A stretch of 41,958 nucleotides of DNA from Candidatus Woesebacteria bacterium (GTDB lineage: Bacteria; Patescibacteriota; Microgenomatia; UBA8517), in assembly GCA_020061305.1 (NCBI GenBank), contig JAGUYM010000015.1:1-41958 (forward strand), written 5' to 3'. This document shows, piece after piece, positions 29,322-38,670 of this stretch. Both the position numbers and the translations under genes were made by a program. Under the pieces are notes generated by a model. The model searched no databases. It was given only the letters and a program-made list of their open reading frames with translations, and had not been told where the DNA came from. How positions within the stretch are numbered: the stretch's first letter is position 1; each line of letters opens with the position of its first letter.

Positions 29322-29698
29322 AGGCTTTTAAAAAGGTTAATTATTGGGGTGGAGCCGGTTAGGCATTTACCGTCAGGTGTTACCATAAATGGCACAGACA
29401 TTTGAGCTGAAGCTGGTTTGGGATCGCATTTGTTAAATCTATCCTGCATAATGCTACTATTGTTTTTATCATACCAAACCTCTCTTTTTATTATTTTAAC
29501 ACTATCAATTTTATCCCATGAATCAAAAAATTCTTGTACAGCAGCACAGTGTGGACAGCCATTTCCCCAAAAATATTCATATACAGTTTGATCGCGGGTG
29601 GGGATATTGACAGGTTTTTCTTGGCGGGTAAAAAAATAAGCACCACCACCAAGAATTAAAAGAGAAGAAATAATGATTAAAATTCCAAGTTTGTTCAT
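29318..29698 (-). CDS. Thioredoxin-fold protein with CPHC motif, membrane anchored
   Basis: N-terminal TM, 'YEYFWGNGCPHCAAVQEFFDSW'. Confidence 0.75.
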   Translation of the reverse strand: MNKLGILIIISSLLILGGGAYFFTRQEKPVNIPTRDQTVYEYFWGNGCPHCAAVQEFFDSWDKIDSVKIIKREVWYDKNNSSIMQDRFNKCDPKPASAQMSVPFMVTPDGKCLTGSTPIINLFKSL

Positions 29699-29886
29699 AT
29701 TATTTCAATACTGTAGCCCGCTTTTTTAACTATTTCAACTATGGTTTTTGTGTCGTGTTCTTCATATACCTCAAGAATATTTGCTTGATATGAACATTTG
29801 CAGTTTTTAATTCCTGCATCTTCCAAATCCAACTCTAAAAGAGTGGCACACGAGTCACAATCCATACCTGTAATTTTGTATTTCAT
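29695..29886 (-). CDS. Heavy-metal-associated (HMA) domain protein
   Basis: MKYKITGMDCDSCATLLELDLEDAGI, GMxCxxC motif. Confidence 0.85.
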   Translation of the reverse strand: MKYKITGMDCDSCATLLELDLEDAGIKNCKCSYQANILEVYEEHDTKTIVEIVKKAGYSIEII

Positions 29887-29979
29887 ACAAAAAAATTTCT
29901 AATTACATTAATTTTTCTAAATAAATCCCAATTACCAATTCATAATTTAGGTCAATTAAATTGATTGGGTCAATTTGGT

Positions 29980-30957
29980 TCATTCAATTACGTTGAATGA
30001 ACCTGTATACATTCCCATGCCACAACTAAATGATAATTGTCCTAATTCCTCTGGTGTAAATTCAATTGTTTCTGCACCGTTTGTGGGGAGAATTTTATTT
30101 ATTTTGAGAGTTGGAATAATAAAGCTTCTGGCACAACTTTGAACATTTTGGCTTTTAATGACGAGTTTAACCGGCACTCCCTTTTTAAGAACATTTGTTT
30201 TTGTTGTATAACCATTGTTTTTGGCAATGATTTCAACTTGTTGAACTCCATTTACTATGGTTGGGCCTTGATTAGGGCTTGAATTTGTGAGAACCGATTT
30301 ATAATTTTGAAAGGTATGTGGACTTCCACGAAGTACTTGGCCGTTATTTATGGAAAGTAAACCAATTATAGCAACAGTCGCCGCGGCAATTTTGGTTAGA
30401 ATTGCGTTTTTAAATATCTTTTCAATTGTTAAACCCAGCAAGAAGAAAACAGGGGATGTCCCAAGAGTAAAAAAAAGCATGATTAATGCTCCATTTAAGG
30501 CACTCCCAGAACCAATTGATAAAATTAACATCGCCTGTGTTACCCCGCAGGGGATAAATACAGTTAGAAAACCCAGGATAAGGGGGGTGAGCGATGAATC
30601 CTTGATTTTATTATTTCTTATTAACCTAAAAATAAATTTTGGAGGTTTAATGGCGGTAAAATTAAAAATCGGATGTAAATTTAATATTCTTGCTGCTGTA
30701 GCCAACATAAAAAGACCAATTAATATTTGTAATATTGCCTGAACACCGATAGATATATTAAAGGCCTCACCAAATGCACCCAGTATTCCCCCCAAAATAG
30801 TATAGGCAAAAAGTTTTGAAGCAAGAAATATCCCTGTTGGTTTGTATTTATCAGATTCTTTGGAGATGCTACTTGCCAAAAGTCCGCCTTGAACCGTAAC
30901 ACAGGAAATTCCACCACTAGTCAAACCCGTTATAAATGCCAATAATAAATTATTCAT
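29980..30957 (-). CDS. UreH/DsbD-like (sulfite exporter TauE/SafE-type) membrane protein with C-terminal cupredoxin-like domain
   Basis: 'AFITGLTSGGISCVTVQGGLLASS', 'VFIPCGVTQAMLILSIGSGSALNGALIMLFFTLGTSPVFFLLG'; C-terminal 'CARSFIIPTLKINKILP...FTPEELGQLSFSCGMGMYTG'. Confidence 0.8.
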   Translation of the reverse strand: MNNLLLAFITGLTSGGISCVTVQGGLLASSISKESDKYKPTGIFLASKLFAYTILGGILGAFGEAFNISIGVQAILQILIGLFMLATAARILNLHPIFNFTAIKPPKFIFRLIRNNKIKDSSLTPLILGFLTVFIPCGVTQAMLILSIGSGSALNGALIMLFFTLGTSPVFFLLGLTIEKIFKNAILTKIAAATVAIIGLLSINNGQVLRGSPHTFQNYKSVLTNSSPNQGPTIVNGVQQVEIIAKNNGYTTKTNVLKKGVPVKLVIKSQNVQSCARSFIIPTLKINKILPTNGAETIEFTPEELGQLSFSCGMGMYTGSFNVIE

Positions 30958-30972
30958 AATTTGATTTGCCTC

Positions 30973-31003
30973 TTGACATCCCCCCTAGGGGGATGTATAT
31001 AAT
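30973..31003 (+). promoter_or_regulatory. CsoR/RcnR-type operator overlapping the csoR promoter
   Basis: TTGACA ... ACATCCCCCCTAGGGGGATGT quasi-palindrome between -35 and TATATAAT. Confidence 0.75.
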
Positions 31004-31026
31004 AATTTTACTTTAATTATCTTATT

Positions 31027-31284
31027 ATGCAAGACCCAAAAAGACAAATTGTTCATAGATTAAAAATTGCCAATGGCCATTTGGAGAAAGTTATCAAAAT
31101 GGTAGAAGATGATGCGTATTGTATTGATATTGTTCACCAATCCTTAGCAGTTCAATCTGCTTTGAAAAAAGCTGATGAGATTGTGCTTGAGAATCATCTT
31201 AAAAATTGTGTTGCTAGCGAGATTCGTCAAGGCAAAACAGGGTCTGCAATTAAAGAAGTTATGGAGGTATTGAAGAAAAAATAA
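31027..31284 (+). CDS. CsoR/FrmR/RcnR family metal-sensing repressor
   Basis: RQIVHRLKIANGHLEKVIKMVEDDAYCIDIVHQSLAVQSALKKADEIVLENHLKNCV. Confidence 0.93.
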   Translation: MQDPKRQIVHRLKIANGHLEKVIKMVEDDAYCIDIVHQSLAVQSALKKADEIVLENHLKNCVASEIRQGKTGSAIKEVMEVLKKK

Positions 31285-31285
31285 G

Positions 31286-31642
31286 ATGGATATGGATCAA
31301 ATACTAGTTTTAATTTCGGGAGTTGGGCTAATTGCTTTTATTTACTGGTTCTTTTTTGGCAAGAAAGAAGATCATTACTTAGGGAACAAGGTTGAGATTA
31401 TTGTTAGTGGGGGATATAAACCATCCGTCATAAAAGCCAAAAATAATCAAAAATTAATGCTTTCCTTTATAAGAACAGAAAATAACAGCTGTCTAGAAGA
31501 AATAATGCTTCCAGATTTTAAGATCAAAAAATATTTGCCTCTTAATGAAAAAGTAGACATCGAAATTTTTCCTGAAAAAAGAGGGGAATATGAATTCCAT
31601 TGTGGTATGAATATGTATAGAGGAAAAATAAAGATCCTATGA
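31286..31642 (+). CDS. Membrane-anchored cupredoxin-like protein
   Basis: N-terminal TM; '[51 protein letters not shown]'. Confidence 0.8.
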   Translation: MDMDQILVLISGVGLIAFIYWFFFGKKEDHYLGNKVEIIVSGGYKPSVIKAKNNQKLMLSFIRTENNSCLEEIMLPDFKIKKYLPLNEKVDIEIFPEKRGEYEFHCGMNMYRGKIKIL

Positions 31643-33852
31643 AAAAAATAAGTTTTCCAATAATTGGCATGCACTGTGCCAGCTGCGCCAAACTTATAGA
31701 GCGAAGTGTTTCAAAAGTTCCAGGCGTGATTTCCTGCGCTGTTAATTATAGCAGTGAAACTGGTTATGTCGAGGTCTCAAATGAGTTGGAGGAAAAAAAC
31801 ATTGAGAAAGCAGTTAAAGAGGCAGGATATAAAGCACTAATAACTAAAAACGACAGCATCGCTGGCGCGTCAGAACTAAAAACTCAAAACTTGGAACAAA
31901 TTAAGGCAGAAGAATTGCAAAGGTTAAAAACAAAAGTCGTAATATCTTCAATTTTGAGCACATTACTTATTATTGGTTCGTTTCCTGAATTGTTTGGAAT
32001 TAAGTTTAATGATCTAATTTTACTTATTCTGGCTACACCTGTCCAGTTTTGGGCGGGAAAAGAGTTTTATCTTGCGACTTGGTCGGGATTAAAAAATAGG
32101 TCGGCTAGTATGGATACCCTGATTGCAATTGGAACAAGCGCTGCATATATTTATTCAATTTTATCTATGTTTGGTCTGGTCTCTGGAATGTATTTTGATA
32201 CTGCGGCGGTTATTATAACCCTGATACTTCTAGGTAGATTTTTGGAGGCCAGAGCAAAATCTCATACCTCTGATGCAATTAAAAAACTTTTAGGACTTCA
32301 AGCAAAAACGGCCCGTGTTATACGAAATGGTAAAGAAATTGACATAGCAATAGCGGATGTAAAAATAGGAGATTTGATAAAAGTTAGGCCCGGTGAAAAG
32401 GTGGCCGTTGATGGGACCATCATCTCAGGAGAGAGTTCGGTTGATGAGTCAATGGTTACGGGAGAATCAATGCCTATTGATAAATTAGTGGGGGCCACAG
32501 TTATTGGCGCAACAATAAATAAGCAAGGAAGTTTTATATTTAGGGCAACAAAAGTGGGGAGTGAAACAATGCTTTCTAGAATTGTTGAGATGGTAAAGTC
32601 TGCACAAAGTACAAAGGCTCCAATTCAAAGAATGGCGGATATCGTCTCAGCGTATTTTGTTCCGGTGGTTTTAATGATATCCATTTTAACCTTTGTCGGT
32701 TGGTATTTATTTGGGCAGCCGTTTATGGGCTTTATCACTTTAGTTTCAGTCCTCATAATTGCTTGTCCTTGTGCCATGGGTCTTGCAACACCTACTGCGA
32801 TAATGGTTGGTACAGGAAGAGGCGCCCAAAATGGGATTTTAATTAAAGATGCAGCCAGTCTTGAAATGCTTCATAAAGTAGATACTGTGGTATTTGATAA
32901 AACAGGAACGTTAACTTATGGGAAGCCTGTAGTTACAAATTTTATTTCAAGTCAAAAGTCCAAAGTCAAAAGTCAGAATCTATTACAAATTGCAGCGTCT
33001 CTGGAGGCTAATTCTGAACATCCATTAGCAACTGCAATAGTTGATTATGTATTAAATAAAAAAATTAAATTATTGAAAGCTTCTGGATTTAGAGCAATTT
33101 CAGGTTCAGGCGTTGAGGGATTAATAAATGGAAAAAAATATTTCTTTGGTAAATTTAAAAATAAAAACAATGAGGTTATTAAGTTAGAAAGTGAAGGAAA
33201 AACTGTGATGGGACTAAAAAGTGGATCTAAGCTTTTAGGTATTATCGCAGTTTCTGATACTTTAAAAAATAATGCAAAAGAAGTTGTAGAGAGTCTAACT
33301 AAAAAAGGAATTAGTGTTTGGATGGTGACGGGGGACAACCAAAGGACGGCGACTGCTATCGCCAAAAAAGCAGGAATTAAGAATGTTATGGCCGAAGTAT
33401 TGCCTGAAGAAAAAGCAAAGAAGCTTGACGAATTACGAATTACGAATTACGAATCAAGGGAAAATACTAGATTCCATAATACATTATTTAAAATACATAA
33501 TACTGCAATGCGGAGCATTGCATTTGTAGGTGATGGTATAAACGATGCTCCAGCACTAGCATCCGCCGATGTTGGTATCGCGATGGGAACGGGAACTGAT
33601 GTTGCCATGGAATCGGCGGGGATCACACTTTTAAATAAAGATATAAGAAGTATTTTGACTGCAACTAATTTAAGTAGGGCAACGATGAAAATAATCAAAC
33701 AAAATTTGTTTTGGGCCTTTTTCTATAATGCCGCTTTAATTCCGACGGCGGCTTTAGGGCTACTTAACCCAATGCTTGCAGCCTTTGCCATGGCAGCAAG
33801 TTCGATTTCAGTTGTTTTAAATTCTTTAAGATTAAATAGGGTTAGGATTTAG
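31639..33852 (+). CDS. copA: Copper-translocating P1B-type ATPase with N-terminal HMA domain
   Basis: [59 protein letters not shown]. Confidence 0.93.
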   Translation: MKKISFPIIGMHCASCAKLIERSVSKVPGVISCAVNYSSETGYVEVSNELEEKNIEKAVKEAGYKALITKNDSIAGASELKTQNLEQIKAEELQRLKTKVVISSILSTLLIIGSFPELFGIKFNDLILLILATPVQFWAGKEFYLATWSGLKNRSASMDTLIAIGTSAAYIYSILSMFGLVSGMYFDTAAVIITLILLGRFLEARAKSHTSDAIKKLLGLQAKTARVIRNGKEIDIAIADVKIGDLIKVRPGEKVAVDGTIISGESSVDESMVTGESMPIDKLVGATVIGATINKQGSFIFRATKVGSETMLSRIVEMVKSAQSTKAPIQRMADIVSAYFVPVVLMISILTFVGWYLFGQPFMGFITLVSVLIIACPCAMGLATPTAIMVGTGRGAQNGILIKDAASLEMLHKVDTVVFDKTGTLTYGKPVVTNFISSQKSKVKSQNLLQIAASLEANSEHPLATAIVDYVLNKKIKLLKASGFRAISGSGVEGLINGKKYFFGKFKNKNNEVIKLESEGKTVMGLKSGSKLLGIIAVSDTLKNNAKEVVESLTKKGISVWMVTGDNQRTATAIAKKAGIKNVMAEVLPEEKAKKLDELRITNYESRENTRFHNTLFKIHNTAMRSIAFVGDGINDAPALASADVGIAMGTGTDVAMESAGITLLNKDIRSILTATNLSRATMKIIKQNLFWAFFYNAALIPTAALGLLNPMLAAFAMAASSISVVLNSLRLNRVRI

Positions 33853-33914
33853 ACTAATAAATTTTTTCTATTACTAAACTATTGTATTATTAAGGGGATT
33901 TAAGAATTTAGGGA

Positions 33915-33944
33915 TTGACTTGTCAACATATTACTATGTATAGT
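33915..33944 (+). promoter_or_regulatory. Promoter for trxA
   Basis: TTGACT-N18-TATAGT, ATG 10 nt after the -10; -35 lies in the palindrome TTGACTTGTCAA. Confidence 0.7.
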
Positions 33945-33954
33945 ATTTTCTGAA

Positions 33955-34293
33955 ATGGCAGTTAATAAAGTTACTTCTACTGATTTTGATTCACAAGTTT
34001 TACAGGGTAGCACGCCTGTCTTGGTTGATTTTTATGCAGACTGGTGTGGACCTTGTAAATTGGCTGAGCCGGTTTTAGATGAATTGTCTGAAAGTTATAA
34101 AGATAAAGTAAAAATTGTAAAACTTAATGTTGATGAAGAAAACGCACTTGCAGGTAAATATGGTGTAATGTCAATTCCCACGACAATTCTTTTTAGAAAT
34201 GGTCAAGAGGTAGATAGACAAATAGGTTTTGGAGGAAAACAAACATTTGAGAATTTGATCAAAAAAGGAATTGGGGGTGATTCAAATGGATAA
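33955..34293 (+). CDS. trxA: Thioredoxin
   Basis: VLVDFYADWCGPCKLAEPVLDEL; cis-Pro 'MSIPTTILF'. Confidence 0.95.
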   Translation: MAVNKVTSTDFDSQVLQGSTPVLVDFYADWCGPCKLAEPVLDELSESYKDKVKIVKLNVDEENALAGKYGVMSIPTTILFRNGQEVDRQIGFGGKQTFENLIKKGIGGDSNG

Positions 34294-34549
34294 TACTAAC
34301 CAAACTCAACCACAGGCAACACAAATGGGTGGACAAGCACCAATGTCTGATCAGCCATCTGCAACAGTTGCTACAAGTACAACACCTGATGCAAATATGA
34401 CTCCGGGCCCAGAACCAGTTGTTTCAACAACACCAGATGTTGCTCCAGTAGCACCAGTAACAACGGAACAGGGTTCGACCGAAGTTCCAGCAAGTACACC
34501 AGTGCAAGCAGGTGAAGATAAACCGGTCGCAGTACCACCACAACAATAA
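34286..34549 (+). CDS. Low-complexity Pro/Thr/Gln/Val-rich hypothetical protein
   Basis: ORF between trxA and trxB with SD-like gggggtgatt. Confidence 0.6.
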   Translation: MDNTNQTQPQATQMGGQAPMSDQPSATVATSTTPDANMTPGPEPVVSTTPDVAPVAPVTTEQGSTEVPASTPVQAGEDKPVAVPPQQ

Positions 34550-34552
34550 GTT

Positions 34553-35503
34553 ATGAATAAAATTTATGATGTAGCAGTAATTGGGTCAGGTCCTGCGGGC
34601 CTGACTGCTGCTATTTATACAACCAGAGGAGCTGCTTCAACAGTTATAATCGGGGGTGATTCTTGGGGAGGGCAATTGATGTTGACTTCAGTGGTTGACA
34701 ATTTTCCAGGATTTCCAGAAGGGATTATGGGCCCGGATTTAATGGAGAAGATAAAAGCACAGGCTGTTCGTTTTGGAGCGGAGTTTATTCAGAAAAATGT
34801 TAGTTCAGTTGATTTTTCTACAAGACCATTTGTTTTAAAAACCAGTGATCAGGAGCTAAGAGCTAATAGTGTCATCGTTGCAACCGGTGCAGAAACGAAA
34901 TGGCTTGGAATTCCGGGTGAAAAAGAACTAATCGGCAGGGGCGTTTCATCCTGTGCACCTTGTGATGCGCCTTTTTTTAAAGAGAAAGAGGTCTTGGTCA
35001 TTGGTGGAGGAGATAGTGCAATGGAGGAGGCTCTAGTACTTTCTAAATTTGCCAGCAAAGTTACTATTATTCATAGGAGAGGTGAATTTAAGGCAAGTAA
35101 AATTATGCAGGATAAAGTTTTTGCCAATAAGAAAATAAGTGTAATTTGGGATAGTGAAGTTACAAAAGTAGAAGGAGATGGGAAAGTTGAACAAGTAGAA
35201 ATAAAAAATACAAAAACAGAAAAATTGGGTCAAATCAAATGCGATGGGGTCTTTGTGGCGATTGGACACAGTCCATCTACACAAATTTTTAAAGGAATAT
35301 TGGATATGGATGAAAAAGGATACATAGTCCCAAGTCAAAAGTCAGAAATCAAGAGTCAAAAATATAACACCCAAACAAGTATTGAAGGGGTTTTTGTGTC
35401 GGGAGATGTACATGATTATAGATACAAACAGGCAATAACAGCAGCGGGTTTTGGTTGTATGGCCGCCATTGATGCCTTAAATTTTTTAGAAAACGAGAAA
35501 TAG
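34553..35503 (+). CDS. trxB: Thioredoxin reductase
   Basis: YDVAVIGSGPAGLTAAIYTTRG; CAPCDAPFFK; GGGDSAMEEAL. Confidence 0.93.
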   Translation: MNKIYDVAVIGSGPAGLTAAIYTTRGAASTVIIGGDSWGGQLMLTSVVDNFPGFPEGIMGPDLMEKIKAQAVRFGAEFIQKNVSSVDFSTRPFVLKTSDQELRANSVIVATGAETKWLGIPGEKELIGRGVSSCAPCDAPFFKEKEVLVIGGGDSAMEEALVLSKFASKVTIIHRRGEFKASKIMQDKVFANKKISVIWDSEVTKVEGDGKVEQVEIKNTKTEKLGQIKCDGVFVAIGHSPSTQIFKGILDMDEKGYIVPSQKSEIKSQKYNTQTSIEGVFVSGDVHDYRYKQAITAAGFGCMAAIDALNFLENEK

Positions 35504-35542
35504 TGGTTGACATGGTGAGATCGGGTCTTGTAGTATATTAAG

Positions 35543-36376
35543 ATGTCAAAATTGAAAAATTCAAAAACCTCAGTTAAAGTAACAGGTTCTCCGGTCTTTG
35601 AAAGATTGGTTCCGGCACTACTTGTTATTACGGTGGGTCTTGCATTTTTAGTGGGCACTCTTTGGCAGAAGGTTGAAAATTTAAATAAAGGTGGTACTGG
35701 TACCGTTAGTACAACAGAAACTGGACAGCAACAAGCACCTGCTCCTATTAAAGTCGATAAAAAGCAAATTGAAGCCGTATTTGATCGTGAGGTTGTAAAA
35801 TTTGGGAACAAGGATTCGAAAGTTTTATTTGTTGAATTTACTGATCCATCTTGTCCTTACTGCCACATTGCAGGTGGTAAAAATCCTGAACTTAATAAAC
35901 AAGTGGGAACTCAATTTACCTTGGTTTCTGATGGTGGTAGTTATGTCGCCCCTGTTCCCGAAATGAGGAAATTGGTTGAAGATGGCAAGGCGTCTTTGGC
36001 GTTATTATATTTTAATGGACATGGAAATGGTGAGCTTTCAATGAAGGCTATGTATTGTGCCTATGATGAAGGAAAATTCTGGGAAGCTCATGACTTATTT
36101 ATGTCAAATAAAGGTTATGACTTTGTTAATAACGAGGCGAAAAATGACAAGACAAACATCAGTAAAGTTGTAGATTTTTTGAAACCAATCGGACTTAAAA
36201 ACCTTAATACTTGTCTAGAAAGTGGTAAATATGATGGAAGATTGCAGGAGGAAATGAACCTTGGTTTGGAGCTTGGTGTGTCTGGAACTCCAGGGTTTTT
36301 TGTAAATGAAAATAATTTTGCTGGAGCTTACAGTTTTAATGATATGAAGTCTGTGGTCGATCTATTGCTTAAATAA
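35543..36376 (+). CDS. DsbA-family (thioredoxin-like) exported/membrane oxidoreductase
   Basis: N-terminal TM, 'VEFTDPSCPYCHIAGG', 'GVSGTPGFFVN'. Confidence 0.9.
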   Translation: MSKLKNSKTSVKVTGSPVFERLVPALLVITVGLAFLVGTLWQKVENLNKGGTGTVSTTETGQQQAPAPIKVDKKQIEAVFDREVVKFGNKDSKVLFVEFTDPSCPYCHIAGGKNPELNKQVGTQFTLVSDGGSYVAPVPEMRKLVEDGKASLALLYFNGHGNGELSMKAMYCAYDEGKFWEAHDLFMSNKGYDFVNNEAKNDKTNISKVVDFLKPIGLKNLNTCLESGKYDGRLQEEMNLGLELGVSGTPGFFVNENNFAGAYSFNDMKSVVDLLLK

Positions 36377-36401
36377 TATCTTCTGATATAATCCCAAAAT
36401 C

Positions 36402-37193
36402 ATGACAAATATTGATGTTAGTCGTACTCAAATTAAGGTAAATTCAAAAAATAATCCACTTCTCACCAAAGTTGTTGAATCTGTGAATGAAAACATTGAA
36501 CTTAAAAGTCTTTGGAAAATAATAAATGTTAATGCAACGGATAGATTGGGGTATTCAGACCATGGTCCAACTCATTTTCAAATTGTCGCCAATTATGCTT
36601 TAAGGATAGCTTATCTATTGGATAAAAAGGGTGTTGGATTTTCGATCGTTAATGATTTTGGCTTAACAAAAAATCATGCAGAGGTGGTTATATTTTTAGC
36701 ATCAATTATGCACGACCTGGGAATGAGTATTCATCGAGTAAATCACGAACAATTTAGCCTGTTTATAGCTAGAGATTTTTTAAGTAAAATTTTAGATTTC
36801 ATGCCAGTTGAGGAAAGAACTGTTGTGATTTCAGAAACACTGCATGCAATAATTTCCCACAGCCATGGTAGTAGTGGTAAAACATCAACGATAGAAGGAG
36901 GAGTAGTAAGGGTCGCCGATGCACTTGATATGACTAAGGGGAGAGCAAGAACATCAAAGCTTCTTGTTGATATTAACAATGTTTCAAATAACGCGATTGA
37001 ATCGGTTTTTGTAAATTCTGGGGAACAAAAATATATTGATATAAAAATAGTAATGACTAATCCTGCAGGTCTTTTTCAAGTTGACGATTTTGTAGAAGAA
37101 AAACTAGATCCATCAGGTCTAAAAGAATATATTGATATCAAGGCTTATATCATTGAAGATGGTCAAGAGAAGCTGTTTAAGGATTATGAATAG
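36402..37193 (+). CDS. HD-domain phosphohydrolase
   Basis: 'DHGPTHFQIVANYALRI', 'SIMHDLGMSIHRVNHE', 'ISHSHGSSGKTSTIEGGVVRVADALDMTKGR'. Confidence 0.82.
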   Translation: MTNIDVSRTQIKVNSKNNPLLTKVVESVNENIELKSLWKIINVNATDRLGYSDHGPTHFQIVANYALRIAYLLDKKGVGFSIVNDFGLTKNHAEVVIFLASIMHDLGMSIHRVNHEQFSLFIARDFLSKILDFMPVEERTVVISETLHAIISHSHGSSGKTSTIEGGVVRVADALDMTKGRARTSKLLVDINNVSNNAIESVFVNSGEQKYIDIKIVMTNPAGLFQVDDFVEEKLDPSGLKEYIDIKAYIIEDGQEKLFKDYE

Positions 37194-37716
37194 TTTCAAT
37201 TATTTTATAAGTAACAATTGCTAAAGACCCCCAAACATTAATTGATTTGTTTACTCCAAACATGGGAATTTCAACAATTAAGTCAGACTCATTTAGTATT
37301 TCTTTTGAAACACCATTTGTTTCATGGCCAACAACTAAAGCGACAGGGAGTCGCAAATCATTGATAAACAGCGAATAGCTGATAGCTTTTTTATCTTGTT
37401 CAACTGCAATAATCTGCACACCTTTTTGTTTCAATACTTGTACTACTTGTCCTGTTTTTTCTACTTTTTCCCATGGTACCCATTCTTCTGTACCTACTGC
37501 AGCTTTATGAATTCTTGAAGAAGGTGGGTACTCAGAATCACCACAAATATATACTTTTTCAGCCGCAACCGCATCAGCAAGTCTAAAGATTGAACCAATA
37601 TTGTAAGTATCAAGGACATTATCCAATACAAAGTATATGGGATTTCTTTTTATAAGTTTTTCTTGCCCATTAACAGGTTTTGTTTTTCTGAGTTGTTTAG
37701 AATTAAGTTTAAGCAT
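37177..37716 (-). CDS. SpoU/TrmH family RNA methyltransferase
   Basis: 'LDNVLDTYNIGSIFRLADAVAAEKVYICG', 'ALVVGHETNGVSKEIL', 'IPMFGVNKSINVWGSLAIVTYKI'. Confidence 0.92.
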   Translation of the reverse strand: MLKLNSKQLRKTKPVNGQEKLIKRNPIYFVLDNVLDTYNIGSIFRLADAVAAEKVYICGDSEYPPSSRIHKAAVGTEEWVPWEKVEKTGQVVQVLKQKGVQIIAVEQDKKAISYSLFINDLRLPVALVVGHETNGVSKEILNESDLIVEIPMFGVNKSINVWGSLAIVTYKIIETIHNP

Positions 37717-37841
37717 GCTTTTGTCTGTATCTTATTTATACCATAAATGCTAAAATAGCAATTATAGTCTGGCTGTAATTTATAAATGAATAACAAATTA
37801 TTTGTAGTGGGTTTATCCTTCCTTGAGGTAGAGAGGTATTA

Positions 37842-38099
37842 ATGATTAATTCTAGTAGTGTTTGCACAAGATGTGGTAAGCCGCGTATGGTGGTATCTAC
37901 ATACGAAGAAGTTGTTCAAAATAGCACTGTAACATATACAGTTAGTCGATGTGCTGATCCAGAATGTCAAAAAATAGTTGACAAGGCTTTAAAAGTTGAA
38001 GAACAAAAAAGAATTTATATAAAAGAGGAGCAGGTGAGAAGGGAGATTATCCGCAAAAAACTTCAAGACGAAAAAAAGAAAAAGACAAAACAAATCTAG
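37842..38099 (+). CDS. Small zinc-ribbon-like hypothetical protein
   Basis: CTRCGKPR...RCADPECQK; charged C-terminus; SD-like gaggt upstream. Confidence 0.65.
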   Translation: MINSSSVCTRCGKPRMVVSTYEEVVQNSTVTYTVSRCADPECQKIVDKALKVEEQKRIYIKEEQVRREIIRKKLQDEKKKKTKQI

Positions 38100-38114
38100 T
38101 TCAATTCTTACTGG

Positions 38115-38185
38115 CTGCGGGACTTGGATTCGAACCAAAATAACATCCTCCAAAGGGATGTGTCCTACCATTAGACGATCCCGCA
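38115..38185 (-). tRNA. tRNA-Gln (UUG)
   Basis: TGCGGGA/TCCCGCA acceptor, CATCC-CTTTGGA-GGATG anticodon arm, TTTGG-TTCGAAT-CCAAG T-arm, discriminator G. Confidence 0.92.
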
Positions 38186-38216
38186 ATAACAATGATATTT
38201 GTGAATGTCTGAATCA

Positions 38217-38401
38217 GTGAACTGTTACGAACAAATTCGAACCCAATTTCGCGACTCGAACTCTCCGCTCGCCCCTGCGGGGCTCGCTTAACAACATTTT
38301 AACTCAGCACAATTTTTTGTGTTTGGCTACCCAAACTATAACAGCAACACAAAGCTACTTAGATCAAAGGAATTATATCATAAAACAACGGAAGCCTGAC
38401 G
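38217..38401. repeat. Dispersed noncoding repeat, copy 1
   Basis: gtgaactgttacgaacaaattcgaac...gctcgcccctgcggggctcgcttaacaacattttt...aattttttgtgtttggct...gctacttagatca...aattatatca..aaaacaacggaagcctgacg shared with 40404-40588. Confidence 0.88.
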
Positions 38402-38670
38402 GATATCCGTCAGATACTTAATCAACTCTGTTGATTGGCCGTAAATACGGCCTTACTGCGGTCTAACGGTTGATGGTTTGCGGTAACGGCTACCGCAATT
38501 GGTAACCAACACGTATTTCAGTCGCAATTTGCCTTTACAAGGCAACTAAACCAAGTGTTAGGAACAGAAACCGGTCCTTACGCACAGCGCTTGGTTAGAA
38601 AACAGGAACAACAGAACCATTGTTCCTGAAATATTCCCTGTCGGGAATCCTGCCCAATATTTGGCTAGGA
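38396..38670. ncRNA. Hairpin-rich noncoding tract, candidate structured RNA (about 9 consecutive stems)
   Basis: Consecutive inverted repeats at 38396-38413, 38420-38436, 38437-38452, 38478-38498, 38529-38545, 38546-38598, 38603-38628, 38633-38648, 38648-38670; no supporting ORF. Confidence 0.5.

Noticed and set aside
38396-38670. RNase P RNA or tmRNA
   Set aside because: An ACAGAA-like string is present, but the conserved GAGGAAAGTCC-type core and tmRNA ends are absent on either strand.
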